A DNA stretch of 64,000 nt from Ursus arctos (taxonomy: Eukaryota; Chordata; Mammalia; Carnivora; Ursidae): the NCBI RefSeq assembly GCF_023065955.2, contig NW_026622786.1, positions 48,159,438 to 48,223,437 on the forward strand, read 5' to 3'. The position numbers and the translations under genes were made by a program. Position 1 is the first letter of the stretch. Each line of letters begins with the position of its first letter. A model generated the notes under the pieces. The model saw nothing but the letters and a program-made list of their open reading frames with translations, was not told the origin of the DNA and ran no database searches. Positions 11,381 to 22,912 of this stretch are shown one piece after another.

Positions 11381-11757
11381 AGTGTTGCTGTGAACATGTC
11401 TTTTAAATATGACCTAAAAAGCAATATATTAAATAACTTCATTATTTAGATCAGGAACATATAGTTAAAAGGCAAAAATAAAAAGAGAGAGAAATAAACA
11501 AGGAAGAAAAGGAAAGGAGAAGGAAGGAAGGAAAAGAAAAAAGAAAAGACATATGTGAATAGATGCTTGAGTCTGAGAAAAACTTCTGGTGCAGTATCAT
11601 ATGAACATTCATCAAGTGCTGTATGACAGTGTTTGAATGGAAGCAAGGACGATGTGTTCTGGAAAACCTTTGTTCAATGTCTCAAAATTGGCTTAGTTGA
11701 GCTTATTTGGCTTATTTATTGGCTTAGTTAGGAAAAGGCACCAATATCAATGAAGTA
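11381..11757. other. No recognisable feature; purine-rich tract
   Basis: Contains a purine-rich GA tract at about 11475-11548 that yields a spurious Phe/Ser-rich ORF on the minus strand. Confidence 0.4.
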
Positions 11758-11992
11758 TGTATTATTATATAATATACACATTATATCATATAATTATATT
11801 ATTAATTATAATTACATATCATATAATTATTATATTAATTACATAATTATATATTATACATTATATTATTATAATATATAAAATAAATAATCATATGAAT
11901 TATATGTAAAACAAAGTATATAAATATATATTATATTAAAATATACAGTTATATAATTATAATATAATTATATTATATATTGAATTAAATCT
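11758..11992. repeat. AT-rich low-complexity tract
   Basis: About 235 bp composed almost only of A and T in irregular tatat/taatta motifs, with many small palindromes. Possibly a decayed (TA)n microsatellite. Confidence 0.85.
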
Positions 11993-12055
11993 TATTTATA
12001 AAATAAAACAAAGTAATGTAGTTAGCCTAAAAGCAATTTCTAAAACTTAAATACT

Positions 12056-12256
12056 GGGGCGCCTGGGTGGCTGAGTCGTTAGGCATCTGCCTTCAGCTCA
12101 GGGCGTGATCCCGGTGTTCTGGGATCAAGCCCCACATCAGGCTCCTCCACTAGGAGCCTGCTTCTTCCTCTCCCACTCCCCCTGTTTGTGTTCCCTCTCT
12201 CGCTGGCTGTCTCTCTCTCTGTCAAATAAATAAATAAAATCTTAAAAAAAAAAAAA
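12056..12256 (+). mobile_element. SINEC carnivore SINE
   Basis: Head ggggcgcctgggtggctgag, 'gggcgtgatcccggtgttctg', CT-rich part, tail 'caaataaataaataaaatc' followed by an A run. No clean target duplication seen. Confidence 0.92.
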
Positions 12257-12589
12257 AGAATGCCATTTGTTTAAAAAAAAGATATCAGTGTTCTGCTAAT
12301 TCTCTAAGATTATTTGAATTGGTCCCCTCATTTGCATGCTCTGAAAAGTTTTTATGAAATGCAAGTCAGCTTTTCCTGGATGTTTTAAACACTTCCTCAT
12401 ACAACCTGCTGTGCTGAGCACAGCGGAGGCCTTGGTAAGGCCTGGCCTCACCCAGAGAGAGAACGAGCCTGCCAGCGGTGGGAGGAGATGCTCCAGGCTC
12501 CAATAGGACAGTCGCCGAGACCCGGTGGGGAGGAGAGCAGATGGGACTCAGTGAATGTGGCAGGTACACCCAGGGCGTCTGGTACATGT
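12257..12589. other. No recognisable feature
   Basis: Includes a GC-richer patch at about 12370-12560 with overlapping short ORFs on both strands. None resembles a known protein. Confidence 0.4.
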
Positions 12590-12972
12590 TTCTCCGATAG
12601 GCCAAATTCTTCTCCACCTCCTTTGCAGATATTTGCTTGCCTGGAACATTCTCCCACTCTTCTCTTGGCTACTCACTGGTCATCCTTCAAATCTTACTTT
12701 AAATGTCACTTCCTCAGAGAAATCTCCCATGTCCACATTAATTGAAATTAGATCATGGGGTACAGTTTCTCAGACAGTTCTGAACTTTTAATACTAGCAC
12801 ATATTACAATTTGTAGTTATAGATTTATTTATTTATGTGATAATTTTTTTAAGTCCCTTAAATAATCTCTATGAGGGATATGTACTATTTTTCCCTACAA
12901 CTATATGCTCAATTTACTAATAAATTCATAGCACATAGTAATTACTCAGTAAAAGTTTGTTAAATTAGTACA
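12590..12972 (+). repeat. L2 LINE 3' region
   Basis: 'ctggaacattctcccactcttctc', 'cattcttcaaatcttactttaaatgtcacttcctcagagaaatctcc'-type text, then 'agcacatagtaattactcagtaaaagtttgtta' follow the L2 3' end in order over nearly 400 bp. Confidence 0.75.
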
Positions 12973-13026
12973 AAAAATATGTTTTGTTAGTTACATATAT
13001 ATATATTTTATATATGAGTGAGCTGC

Positions 13027-13060
13027 GTTTTGTTTTGTTTTGTTTTGTTTTGTTTTGTTT
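13027..13060 (+). repeat. (TTTTG)n microsatellite
   Basis: About seven perfect tttg/ttttg units, just downstream of a short (TA)n run at 12996-13015. Confidence 0.95.
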
Positions 13061-13139
13061 TAGTGTCCTCCTGGAAACCGTGTCACTCTTTGAATCTCTG
13101 GGACTCACAGAACCTGTCTAGAGAACTGTTAATCAAGTC

Positions 13140-13305
13140 CAATTTCCACATTTAATGGACAAGGAAATTAAATGACAGAACAGTTACGTGACATCTCTAA
13201 AGTCATACTAGCTTATACCAGAGTCTGGACTAGAAGCCATATTTTCTCGATTTCTGTTCTCATGTAGTTCACACACGCTATAGCCTCACTCTTTTCCTAC
13301 AAAGC
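13140..13305 (-). repeat. MIR SINE fragment
   Basis: 'tttaatggacaaggaaattaaatgacagaacagttacgtgacatctctaaagtca' parallels the reverse complement of MIR ('ttacagatgaggaaactgaggcacagagaggttaagtaac'). Confidence 0.55.
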
Positions 13306-13374
13306 TCTATTCTCTCCACTCATTCATCTGCTTTCCCCCCATCAGAAGTCCCCCATCTGTCCCTCCTTATTTCT

Positions 13375-13559
13375 TTTTTTTTTTAAGATTTTATTTATTT
13401 ATTTGAGAGAGCACAAACAGGGGGGAAGGGAGAGGGAGAGGCAGACTCCCCACTGAGCAGGGAGCCTGATGTGGAACACAATCCCAGGACCCGGGGATCA
13501 TGACCCCGGAACCTGAGCCAAAGGCAGACATTTAATCGACTGAGCCACCCAGGCGCCCC
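13375..13559 (-). mobile_element. SINEC carnivore SINE, minus strand
   Basis: Poly-T, 'aagattttatttatttatttgagagag', then head complement 'ctgagccacccaggcgcccc'. Flanked by ccctccttatttct (13361-13374) and ccctccctatttct (13562-13575). Confidence 0.92.
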
Positions 13560-13599
13560 GCCCCTCCCTATTTCTGAGGCTCCACAATGATAAAACAAA

Positions 13600-13830
13600 A
13601 GTAGTGTCTTTGAGCACAAGGGACTTTGAAAGCAGACAGACCTGGGTTCAAATCCTACTTCAGTCACCTAACACCTGTGTGAATTTGGACAAGTTCTTAA
13701 ATTCCATTGAGCCTGTTTCCACACCCGTAATATGGATGTAGGATTGTAAATATTAAGTGAAGAAACTACATGTTGAACAAGTATTCAACATAAGCCCTGG
13801 AACAATCTAAAGCTTAGAAACTGTCAATCC
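13600..13830 (+). repeat. MIR SINE, near full length
   Basis: 'gaaagcagacagacctgggttcaaatcctac', 'gtgtgaatttggacaag', 'cctgtttccacacccgtaatatgg' follow the MIR consensus in order. Confidence 0.75.
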
Positions 13831-14254
13831 GTGTCATTAATTCTTTTATCATGCTCTCCATAAGCATGTATTTGTTTGCCCTGACACTGTTTGCAAAGTG
13901 TAGGAACATCCACAGAGAAAGGTCTGAGTTCAAAGCCAATATGATTGATATTGCCCTGAATACTGAGATTGTCTTTGATACCTTAACATGGAAAAGTCAA
14001 CACAATCTCCAAAACAAGCCTTTCTACGGGCTTCTTGAAGCTACAATGGTTGCTGCAAAGGCAAGAAAATCAATCCTGACCTCAATCTTTTAATTTCCTC
14101 TAATGATTACTGTTCTCCAGTGGGGAATACAATTAAAACTAATGCTATATTAGTGTGCTTTCCTCAAAATAAACATTGATCAGATTCTATGTGAAGGGTC
14201 TGTAACATCTCTTCTGTAATTATTTTAAAATGTATTAACCGGGATCTGTGTATT

Positions 14255-14460
14255 GTAGGACAGAGGACACTGTTTCTGCAAGACAGGAGTTCTGCGTTCT
14301 TGCGTCGGCTCTGCCATTCACCAACTACGGGACCTATGGAAAGTCATTTCTTCTGGTTGACTCTCCATCTCTGCTGTAAAATGGGTACATTCCTACCCCC
14401 ACAGAATTGTTTTAGGATCACACAGGTCATGCGTGCAAAAATTGTAATACACTTAAAAAA
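14255..14460 (+). repeat. MIR SINE
   Basis: 'gttcttgcgtcggctctgccattcacc', 'cctatggaaagtcatttcttc', 'tgctgtaaaatgggtacattcctaccc' are MIR landmarks in order. Confidence 0.7.
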
Positions 14461-15605
14461 TAAACAATTATGATTTCTACCCACATTCCCGAAAAATATG
14501 ATTAACACCAGCCACACAGATCTCAGAATCACAGGGACGAAACACAAATAAGTTATAATGCTTATTATCATTATGATATGAGACCAATGTGGCACAGAGG
14601 GCTAACTAGCTTATGTTAGGAGAAGCGTTATTTCTTTCATTTCTAGAGGACAGGCAAAGGTATGAAAATAGCTGAGACTTGCTACTGAACCCTAAATTTA
14701 TTTATTGAATAATTAGACCTCCAAATGATCCAAGGTGATCAGAAACTGAGATACGAGACCCATAGTTTTGCATTCTTTCCAAGGCAGCCCACTCTGTTAA
14801 TGCAGAGTGTCAACCCAGGCTTAGTGTTTGTTACAAATACACTTTAGACTTTACTTTTTTCCTCCACAACTTCTCGGTGTTTCGACATACCATCACCTAG
14901 GAAATGCTTCATGGCTGCAAACATTAATTTAGCTCTTGTCAAAACCTGTTAGTCATGAACTCTGACAATTTTTTTGGAACTTCTAGATTATAGTGTAAAT
15001 GGAAATTTTAAAAATTCTATTGCTACCTTCAATAGCCCACGTGTTGGATGAATTGCGGCTCTGCAGTAAAGCATGTGTTGTGCAGAGGGAGGAAATAACA
15101 CTTAAACAGACACATAACTACGTCTAGGCTACACTGTTATCAGCCATCAGAGTGCCATGAATTTCACAACACTATAAAACTTAGCCCTTCTTCTAGCTCT
15201 GATCGTGCTAAACAAAATGTTTACCCTTTCTTTCATATCATGAAACTGACAACATTTATATCCACACTGATGCCAGAGGAGATAAAGTTTTCTTGAAGGA
15301 GGGACATAAACCATCTGCTACCCTGATAGGAGGGCTGGGCCAACTTCATGCTCTTAATTGTTGTGTGTAATTACTAGATGAAAGGGAAATGAGAAATTAC
15401 CTTTGCAACAGAGGCACGAAACATCCACAGAACCCTGTTTTGTTGACTCAGAGAGCTGCTACTCCAGAGGTTCACATTTCTCCAGGTTACCTAGAACAAA
15501 AAGGAAAGTGCGATTGAGAATGCAAAAGATATGCTTATGAAAATAAGGCCAAGCTCCTTTTGACTAAAATTTCTTTATCCTATTTCTTTCTCTAAAGAGC
15601 TAAGC
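14461..15605. other. No recognisable feature
   Basis: Over 1.1 kb of complex, moderately AT-rich sequence without repeats I can name or coding frames. It could hold conserved non-coding sequence; alignment would tell. Confidence 0.35.
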
Positions 15606-15609
15606 TAAA

Positions 15610-15895
15610 TGCTTTTCATTTGACATTCAACAAATATTTACTGATCAATTAGTAAGCTTCGGTCGTTATTTAAGGCACCAATAGAGGTAGATAGGGCACA
15701 ATCCCTACATTCAGGGAGCACAATGTCTTTAGGAAAGAAAAGTGTGTAACCAAGCAATCAGAAAACAATAAGATACTATAGGAAAAGCTTTCCAAAGGCT
15801 ATGGACGCACTATGTTGCTAGTTAGTGTTTCAACAAAGAGAAAGCAACACTTAGCTGGAGTCTTGAAGGTTAAATAAAAGACAAGGTGATGATCT
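15610..15895 (-). repeat. L2 LINE 3' region
   Basis: 'cattcaacaaatatttactgatcaat', 'gggcacaatccctacattcagggagcacaatgtc', later 'gagtcttgaaggttaaataaaag' match the reverse complement of L2 in order. Confidence 0.65.
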
Positions 15896-16679
15896 CCTAG
15901 GAAAAAGGAATTGATAGTGCAAAAGCACAGACTATGAGAAAATATAATATCTTCAGGAAATAACAATTAATTATATTTGTCTGGATAATCATTTTCATAG
16001 AAGAGATTATTGACTTCCAACTCTCTGAAGAGAATAGCAAAATAACCTGTTTGATCAAACAAAGACAGGTTTATTGCTTATTGCAGAAAGGGGAGCCACT
16101 TATGACTTTGACAGAGGCTTAGTAGCATCTTGGGAGGGGGAGCAAAGCAGCATTTGTAGAGTTGCGGGGTCTAATTTAAGGCCTATCTTTCAGTGAGGAG
16201 TCTGACTGGTACTGAACAATGTTCATAACATAATAGCATGAGATTAATGGGTAAAGTAAGGTGGGAACTTTAAAGAGAATCTTTGAAGATTAAACAATCA
16301 TTTGGTAAGCCCAGCTGAGTGATCTATTCTTCTGACAAGAGGATATTTATCTAATAAGAACAAATTAATTATTTAGATAAATAAATTCAAGAGGCTCTGA
16401 AATAGACAATAGTTATTTTCAACTTCATCTTTCTGGGCAAGCATTTCCTGGAATACAAAGTTAGGTTAATGCAGAAGTTGAAAAGTAAAATTATGTTAAT
16501 GTGGACAGCAAGAGGTATGGGTATAAGTGGTTTCACTTGTCATGAAGCCGATGAAGTTTGAAATAGAATTTGGGGCTGAATTATGACAGCCCTCATCTGC
16601 CTGAAGAATTTGAAACGGGCAAGAAAGGAGAGAAGACAATCTAGGCCCCTTGCTAAAGTGCTTTCCAATAAAACCCACC
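15896..16679. other. No recognisable feature
   Basis: AT-rich unassigned sequence. The longest ORF is about 60 codons. Confidence 0.4.
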
Positions 16680-16684
16680 AAAAT

Positions 16685-16880
16685 TCATTTAATTTTTATA
16701 GCAATCCTGTAAGACAGATATCATCCTCTTATTCCAGATGATAACGAGGTTTAGAGAAGTCGTACTTACAGATTATCGTTGCCCAACGTCTTTTACGGAA
16801 TTAGTGGAGCCAGATTTCAAATCTAGTTCTAGCTGAGTCCAAAATCATCTTGCTCTTTCTCTTACATAATGCTGTTTTAA
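16685..16880 (-). repeat. MIR SINE
   Basis: 'agcaatcctgtaagacagatatcatcctcttattccagatgataacgaggtttagagaag' is the reverse complement of the MIR 3' half, followed by the core 'gagccagatttcaaatc'. Confidence 0.65.
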
Positions 16881-16904
16881 GGCAGGGGTACAATCTCTGT
16901 AGAG

Positions 16905-17050
16905 ACTGAGTAAAGTGTGGACCCATGGACCACCTGGTTGCTTGTTAGAAATGCAGACTCTTGAGCCCACTCCCAGAACTCCTGATCGAAATCTACTAAC
17001 AATATCTCAGGTGATTGCCAGGCACATTAAAATATAAGAAGCACTATTTG
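16905..17050 (+). mobile_element. MER5A-like hAT/Charlie element
   Basis: 'aaagtgtggacccatggacc', 'cttgttagaaatgcagactct', 'ctcaggtgattgccaggcaca' and 'gaagcactatttga' correspond to MER5A landmarks from end to end. Confidence 0.7.
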
Positions 17051-17600
17051 AGAGAACTCTAAAGAGTTTTTGAGTTGCCATCCCCATGAGATTAGTTCGT
17101 GTTGCACAGTGGGGTTTTCTACACCCCTCCAGCTTCCCATCCTCTCCTTTTACCCTTTATCCTCCTCATCTGTGATACAAGAAAAAGCAACCAAAACTAT
17201 TAGCATAATATCCTATGGAAACTTCCATGGAAGTGCAATCAATAGAGCAAGAGAAATATTGTTTTACTTGTAGATATTTCTCCTTTAAGACTGAAAAATT
17301 TGAGCCTACTCCTACTTGAGAAGTCTGTCCATGAAGAAACCTAGAGCTCATCTCCAGGCCAGAAAAGAGACTGTGCATTAGGTGGTGAGGGGAAGGGCAA
17401 AAGGGTGAAAAGACCACAGAAAGGTGGAAGGAGGAAGAAAGAGATAAAATAAGGATGGAGACCAGACTTCAAAAGGGTATCACTGTGGAATTTTGGGGAA
17501 AACAAATGTTTTATACCGTCCGACTCCATCCATGGATCTTGACAATCATAAGATCATATCATTTCCTTTTGGGTAATTCCCTATACCTGTACTATAACTA
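17051..17600. other. No recognisable feature
   Basis: Unassigned sequence. Only short ORFs in several frames. Confidence 0.4.
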
Positions 17601-17604
17601 AATC

Positions 17605-17790
17605 TTTGTCACTTTCTTCATTTATCCACGCATCAATTTTTTTTAAATGTCTACAATGCACTAGACACCAGCCTAGGCAATGAAGATACACTAACAAGGT
17701 AGGTCTGTAGCTTCTTGGTGCTTCTGTTCTAATGAGAAGGAGAGAGAGACAATAAGGGAGAAAAGATGACTTCATTGTTTAAAATAAAGA
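17605..17790 (-). repeat. L2 LINE 3'-end fragment
   Basis: 'atttatccacgcatcaattttt', 'aatgtctacaatgcactagacacc', 'gcaatgaagatacactaacaagg' follow the reverse complement of the L2 tail. Confidence 0.55.
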
Positions 17791-18390
17791 GTTTTCTCTG
17801 AGTATAATTATAAATAGATACCTGGACTATGAGGACAGGTGACATTTGAAATTAGTATTTTGGAGGGCAAAAAGTGGGCAAAACTGGGAAAGCTGCCGCC
17901 GAATGAAAGGGCGCATCATCATGCCTTCTGCAAAGCCATGCACAGCGGTAGGTGGATCACCGAGGCTCGGATGGGAGGAGACAAAGGAGTGTTCTTCCTG
18001 CCACAGAAGCATTTTGTAATATTTCTCAATCTCTTACCACAGCATTCTCTTTCAAGGCTCTTCACAGAAGGAATGGGCATCTTGCTCCTAATTCCCCTGC
18101 CTGTGGATCCCATTGTCCAAATCCCTCATGTAGATTTTCTTTCTCAGTATGAACACCACTAGAAAGTGTGCTGTCCACAGCTGCTCAATCATCACCTAAG
18201 AAAGCCTCTCAAACAGACATATCTTGCTCTCTGCGGGGCGTTTCCTGTGCGATACGTTCCTGTCTCTTAAATGAGTGACTTTCCTCCAGAGTGGCCTGGT
18301 TGTTTATCTGTGGCTGGGTGACACGGCTCAGTGATGTGGCAGAGGTCCTTCTCTTAGGGCAGAGTATTTACCATTCTCTCTGTGAGCCTA
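17791..18390. other. No recognised gene; 107-codon ORF of doubtful value
   Basis: A plus-strand ORF at 17839-18162 (107 codons) is one of the longer open frames outside repeats. The translation has no recognisable domain, no Kozak evidence and no splice context, and three other frames are open across the same span, so chance is the simplest explanation. Confidence 0.35.
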
Positions 18391-18394
18391 AATA

Positions 18395-18585
18395 ATGGTA
18401 ACTGTCATTTGTATAGTGTTTGACGCTTTCTCACACTGTCTTATAATTTTATATCTTACAGCTAGGAAAATTGATATTCAAAGACAATAAACATCTTCTG
18501 CAAACATCTTTGTGCCCAAGAATTAAGTGCCATGCTTTCTAATTCCAAACCCCCAATTCTTTCCACTATTCTAATGCTCATATTC
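18395..18585 (-). repeat. MIR-like fragment
   Basis: 'cttacagctaggaaaattgatattcaaagac', 'gtgcccaagaattaag', 'gccatgctttctaattccaaacccc' resemble reverse-complement MIR, strongly diverged. Confidence 0.4.
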
Positions 18586-18760
18586 TTTCCATGACTGGTC
18601 TCTCCCCTCCCCCCCACCCCCTCCTTCTTCCTCTCCCTTTCTCTCCCTCCCTCTCTCCTTTCTCTGGTTTAGATATTTTTAAGGCTGAAGGAACATAAAA
18701 GTGAAGTAGCCATTCTTAACTAACCTCTTACACAGCTTACTTCTTATTTTCATTGTCTTC

Positions 18761-18873
18761 TTTTTTTTTTAAGAGTTTATTTTTAAGTAATCTCTGCACC
18801 CAATATGGGGCTCAAACTTATGACCCTGAGATCAAGAGTTGCATGCTCCACTGACTGAGCCAGCCAGGTGCCC
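18761..18873 (-). mobile_element. SINEC-related carnivore SINE, short older subfamily
   Basis: Poly-T, 'aagagtttatttttaagtaatctctgcacccaatatggggctcaaac', 'gaccctgagatcaagagttgcatgctcc', then head complement 'ctgagccagccaggtgcccc'. Short body of about 110 bp without the CT-rich section. Flanks attgtcttc/tttgtcttc. Confidence 0.85.
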
Positions 18874-19462
18874 TTTGTCTTCTTTATAGGAATAAAATTC
18901 TTAGCATTCTTCCATTACCATTTTTTATGAAGATAACAGTATTAGTTATTACCCTTATCATGAATTATAAACTCCATTGTTAGTCCTACTGGCACTAAAA
19001 AGAACTGGCTGACTGGTGACTGCAGATCTCAAAATAAACTAGGTCTTGCTTTTTTACTTTTTATTATTATCATGTACGAGCATTAATTGTTAAGGCCATA
19101 AAAAGGAGATAAATTTGGCATTGTTGAATAAAATACCCACACATATCTCTCTGAGCACTTTGAAATATAAAAAGTCGTTCAAAAAGAAAAAAAGTTCCTC
19201 CTTAGGAAACTTTTCTTTCCTATATGAGGCAGTGATTACTCAGCCGATTTCTGAAACTTGAAGCAAACTTCCCACTAAAATATGTATATAAAGTAATGCA
19301 TAAAAACTAATGTGGCAAGGATGAAAAATAAAAGTACAAACAGTAATGTATATAGAGATTTTAAAGAAAACCCTCATAGGGTTATCATCACCCCTCCTCC
19401 TTTTAGTACCAATACCTTATTGAAGAGAAAATATTTGACTTCCTCTATGGTTCAGTTTAATT
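18874..19462. other. No recognisable feature
   Basis: AT-rich sequence up to the L1 insertion, with no coding frame over 75 codons. Confidence 0.4.
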
Positions 19463-19478
19463 TAGAAGCACATTTACT

Positions 19479-19904
19479 CCCCCTTCTGATTACCCCCCCT
19501 TTCTTTATCCCTTTCTTCCCCTACCGATCATCCTAGTTCTTATGTTCCATAGATGAGAGAAATCATATGATAGTTGTCTTTCTCTGCTTGACTTATTTCA
19601 CTTAGCATTATCTCCTCCAGTGCCGTCCATGTTGTAGCAAATGTTGAGAACTCGTTCTTTCTGATAGCTGAGTAATATTCCATTGTATATATGGACCACT
19701 GGACGATGAGAAACAAACTGAGGGCCTCGGAGGGGAGGGGGGTGGGGGAATGGGATAGGCTGGTGATGGGTAGTAAGGAGGGCACGTATTGCATGGTGCA
19801 CTGGGTGTTATACACAACTAATGAATCATCGAGCCTTACATCGGAAACCGGGGATGTACTGTATGGTGACTAACATAATATAATAAAAAATCATTAAAAA
19901 AAAA
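19479..19904 (+). mobile_element. Young L1 insertion with inverted 5' segment (twin priming)
   Basis: The right part (about 19694-19904, plus strand) is the carnivore L1 3' UTR with tail 'taataaaaaatcattaaaaaaaa'. The left part (19479 to about 19693) is L1 in the opposite orientation: its minus strand encodes the ORF2 C-terminal end (YTMEYYSAIRKNEF) followed by the first part of the 3' UTR. Both halves lie between one perfect 16-bp duplication, tagaagcacatttact (19463-19478 and 19905-19920), so this is a single insertion event. No complete ORF remains. Confidence 0.9.
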
Positions 19905-19920
19905 TAGAAGCACATTTACT

Positions 19921-20850
19921 TTGGAGACTAAAAGTAGACTCAGTAATGCCTCAGTATCGAAGTTTTACACTGAGGCTCAAGAGTACTAAGTGTATAGATC
20001 CTACTTTATCTGCCTCCTTGAAGTGTGTACAAAAAAATTAAACCAATAGTATTGATTCCTAAACAAGAATCACGTGGATCCACTTATCTATGTCATTTTT
20101 TTAACCAACTTACCAAAATTGGATAAAAAGACATTTAGCAAAGTTCCAGAATAAATGTCTACATTCTAGAAAATTTCCAACAAACATCCTTAAATCCTAG
20201 AGAAACGACATGTACTTAAGCTGAACAGACAGCCCTCAAAAATGGTATTTTATTCATACAGTTACAATAAACAGTCAACAGAGTGAAATTATCCACGAGG
20301 GGGGAAAGAAACTATGCCATTTATTTTTGCATTTATAGATCTAGAGTACTACCTGGTTTAGATATTTAATATACATTATACTGAATTGAAAATATACTGA
20401 TATACTGAGCTCTATTCTTTCCAACATACCCAGGAGAGCAGAAACAACTAAATATGAAGAGTCCCTCTTCCCAAACTTGTGGTTGTGCGTGCACACATGC
20501 AACCCTGTTTTGATTTTCTAGTCCTACATTTGCTTTCCATGGCTAGATGAGAGGTTCCCAAGCCACTGGGTAGCCTGACTCTAGGCAAAGTGAAGTTGAG
20601 ATAGAGGTATTGGCCCTCTCATTCTGAAAGTAGCCTTTTTGCTCCTGTCTCCAACCCTTTCTTCAGGCCCTATAGAATTACCCCAGGATTGCACTCACAA
20701 GCTCTTTCTGTTCTGATCATTTCTAAGGTATTTCTTAGAATCTTTGATGTTCTACCATCACTCTATGCTATTCCTGGGTGAATTTTTTAAAATCCTGCTC
20801 CATACTAAGATTTTTCAATTTGATGGCTCAAATATTACTTCTAGAAAATG
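19921..20850. other. No recognisable feature
   Basis: Unassigned AT-rich sequence without recognisable repeats or coding frames. Confidence 0.4.
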
Positions 20851-20854
20851 TTAA

Positions 20855-21267
20855 ACAACATTCTCTTAAACAACATAAATTTATTGTCTCACAGCTCTGA
20901 AGCCTAGAATTCTGAGATCAAGGTGTCTTGGGGTCAGTTGCTTCTGAGGGCAGTGAGGGAAAATCCTTCCCATGCCTCTCTCTTAGCTTCTGGTGGTTTT
21001 CCTAATGATTTTTGATGTTCCTTGGTTTCTCCTGCATAACCTTTATCTTCACATGGCATTCCCCTTGTGTGTGTCTATGTGCAAGTTTCCCCTTCCTGTA
21101 AGGACACCAGTCATATTGGATTAGGGGCCCATCCTAGTACGAATTCAACTAATTACACCTGCAATGATCCTATTTCCAAATAATGTAACATTCTGAGGTA
21201 ACGGGTTAAGACTTCAATAGGCGAGGTTGACAGCAGGATGGAGTCCACAGTTCAACCCAAATTCAAC
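20855..21267 (-). mobile_element. MLT1-type MaLR LTR, minus strand
   Basis: 'ttaaacaacataaatttattgtctcacagctctg', 'gatcaaggtgtcttgg', 'gacaccagtcatattggattaggggccc', 'tgcaatgatcctatttccaaataatgtaacattctgagg', 'gggttaagacttcaa' form the full reverse-complement order of an MLT1 LTR. It is a solo LTR with no internal genes. Confidence 0.8.
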
Positions 21268-21499
21268 CCGTAACAGAAGCCAAAGTGTCTTCTGTACTGT
21301 CCTTAGTCTGGTGTCCCTGTGTCCAGTCTCTGACCTCTCCCATCCTCATAATACAAAACCTAGATCACATGCCTGCTTGCACCCTGGCTGTAATGAAGGT
21401 TAGAAACGAAGGTCTGGAGTTTGACTTGGGAAGGTGAGACTCATATTGTGTGATCCTAGTAGAATGTAGGGAGGGTGTTCAAAAAATAGGAGGATCCAT

Positions 21500-21665
21500 A
21501 GTTAAAGTGGGGGTTTATTTCTGGCCCTGCCCCTTCTTGACATGAGTTACTTAATCTCTCTGATCTTCAATTTCCTCATTTTTAAAATGGGGTTTTGTGT
21601 GCAGTAAATGTTAAGGTCTTAGCATGGTGTATTGTATATAAACAGGTGTTCCATAAATGCCAGGT
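21500..21665 (+). repeat. MIR SINE
   Basis: 'ctggccctgccccttcttgacatgagttacttaatctctctgatcttcaatttcctca', 'aaaatggggttttgtgtgcag', 'taaacaggtgttccataaatg' match MIR in order. Confidence 0.7.
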
Positions 21666-21812
21666 CATTCTATTTTCTTTCACTCCTCCAAACCCTCAAA
21701 ACTCTTTTCATTTCTTATATGGTCTCCATCATATTCTGTCTTGTGTTTGTACATTTGCTTGTCATATTTATCTAATTTTAATGTATGTTTCATGAGCCAG
21801 GGACATTGTTCT

Positions 21813-22105
21813 AGACCAGTGCTTCTCAAATAATTTGGATAAAAGACCATTTATATATATCCAGTCTGTCACAGATCAATATTTTTGTAAAATCTAATAA
21901 AAATAAGTTCCAGAAAAATGAAATTAAAAAAACAAAGACAAAGTATAAGCCCCAATTTTATTATATTCAACCGACATAAAATTACCATCAAAATGCTATA
22001 AAAATTTCTAAATGCTTACTTTGAATTTCTGTACTTAATCCATTGTAGACCAGTCACCAACATTTCACTGGCCTATGGACCACACTTGGATTGCCATGTC
22101 CTAGG
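21813..22105. mobile_element. Possible hAT-type DNA transposon relic
   Basis: Begins 'gaccagtgcttctcaaa' and ends 'cactggcctatggaccacac'. Such ends are typical of mammalian hAT elements. The AT-rich interior has no ORF. Confidence 0.4.
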
Positions 22106-22109
22106 CCCT

Positions 22110-22238
22110 TACTTCCCAAAATGTGGCCCCGCCACCAGCAGTTTTGGTCTTCCCTGTGAGGGTGATAGAAAGGCAGAATATCGGGACTTCTCTCAGACTT
22201 ATTGAATCAAAACTGGCATACTGAAGTTTGAGAAACAC
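22110..22238 (+). mobile_element. MER5A-like hAT fragment
   Basis: 'cttcccaaaatgtggccccgccaccagcag' and 'attgaatcaaaactggcata', 'gaagtttgagaaacactg' match the two halves of MER5A, with a diverged middle. Confidence 0.6.
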
Positions 22239-22525
22239 TGTCCTGGCTCATTTTCAAACCCTTCTGTTACTGAGTTCCAAGTGTTCAATTAAAAATCTGT
22301 TTAAACTGTTTAGAGTAGAGACACCCAAAAGAGACCCAATATGTGACTTTTAGTGCATCTGTCAGGAGATTTTCATTTTATTGGGATCCTGTAACTATTT
22401 GTTAATTAGTAATTGAACATTTTTTATAGGTCTTTTCCTACTACCCAAAATATCAATTTTTACATGAATAGATGACTTTATATTTTTAAAACACAGTATT
22501 ATTATAATTTACATTCTTAATGCAC

Positions 22526-22563
22526 GTGTATGGTGTGTGTGGGTGTGTGTGTGTGTATGTGTG
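22526..22563 (+). repeat. (TG)n microsatellite, imperfect
   Basis: Alternating tg with a few substitutions over about 38 bases. Confidence 0.9.
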
Positions 22564-22699
22564 TAATTCTGTCTTCTGTCTAGATACCAGTCTGTGAAGT
22601 ATGTAAAGGAGGAACATAATTCATTACCATTGGATAATTTGCTGTTTGTGTTTCATTAAGTCAAGATTAAGATTGATAAAGACAGATTTCAAGACTGCA

Positions 22700-22912
22700 A
22701 TATATTGTAGTGAATGGAGATCAGCTTAGAAGTCAGAAATGCCTCCATCAATGCTGGGGTTTTATCCATTGTTAACTTCTTTTCTTTGGTCAAAATTTCC
22801 TCATATGTAAAATGAGGTTAGTATTATGATTCTGGGAGATTGATGAAGTTAAAATACTTTATATTAGGCACCAGTGAGATGCCTGTTATATTGTTAGTAT
22901 CCAGTAAACTTT
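22700..22912 (+). repeat. MIR SINE, diverged
   Basis: 'gatcagcttagaagtcagaaatgcctcc', 'tcaaaatttcctcatatgtaaaatgaggttagtattatg', 'gtgagatgcctgttatattg' retain MIR order. Confidence 0.55.

Noticed and set aside
17839..18162. 107-codon plus-strand ORF considered as a small gene
   Set aside because: No recognisable motif, and other frames are open over the same bases.
19540..19815. 91-codon ORF with L1 ORF2-like C-terminus, and two overlapping frames
   Set aside because: A chance fusion across the inversion junction of a dead L1 fragment; not a gene.
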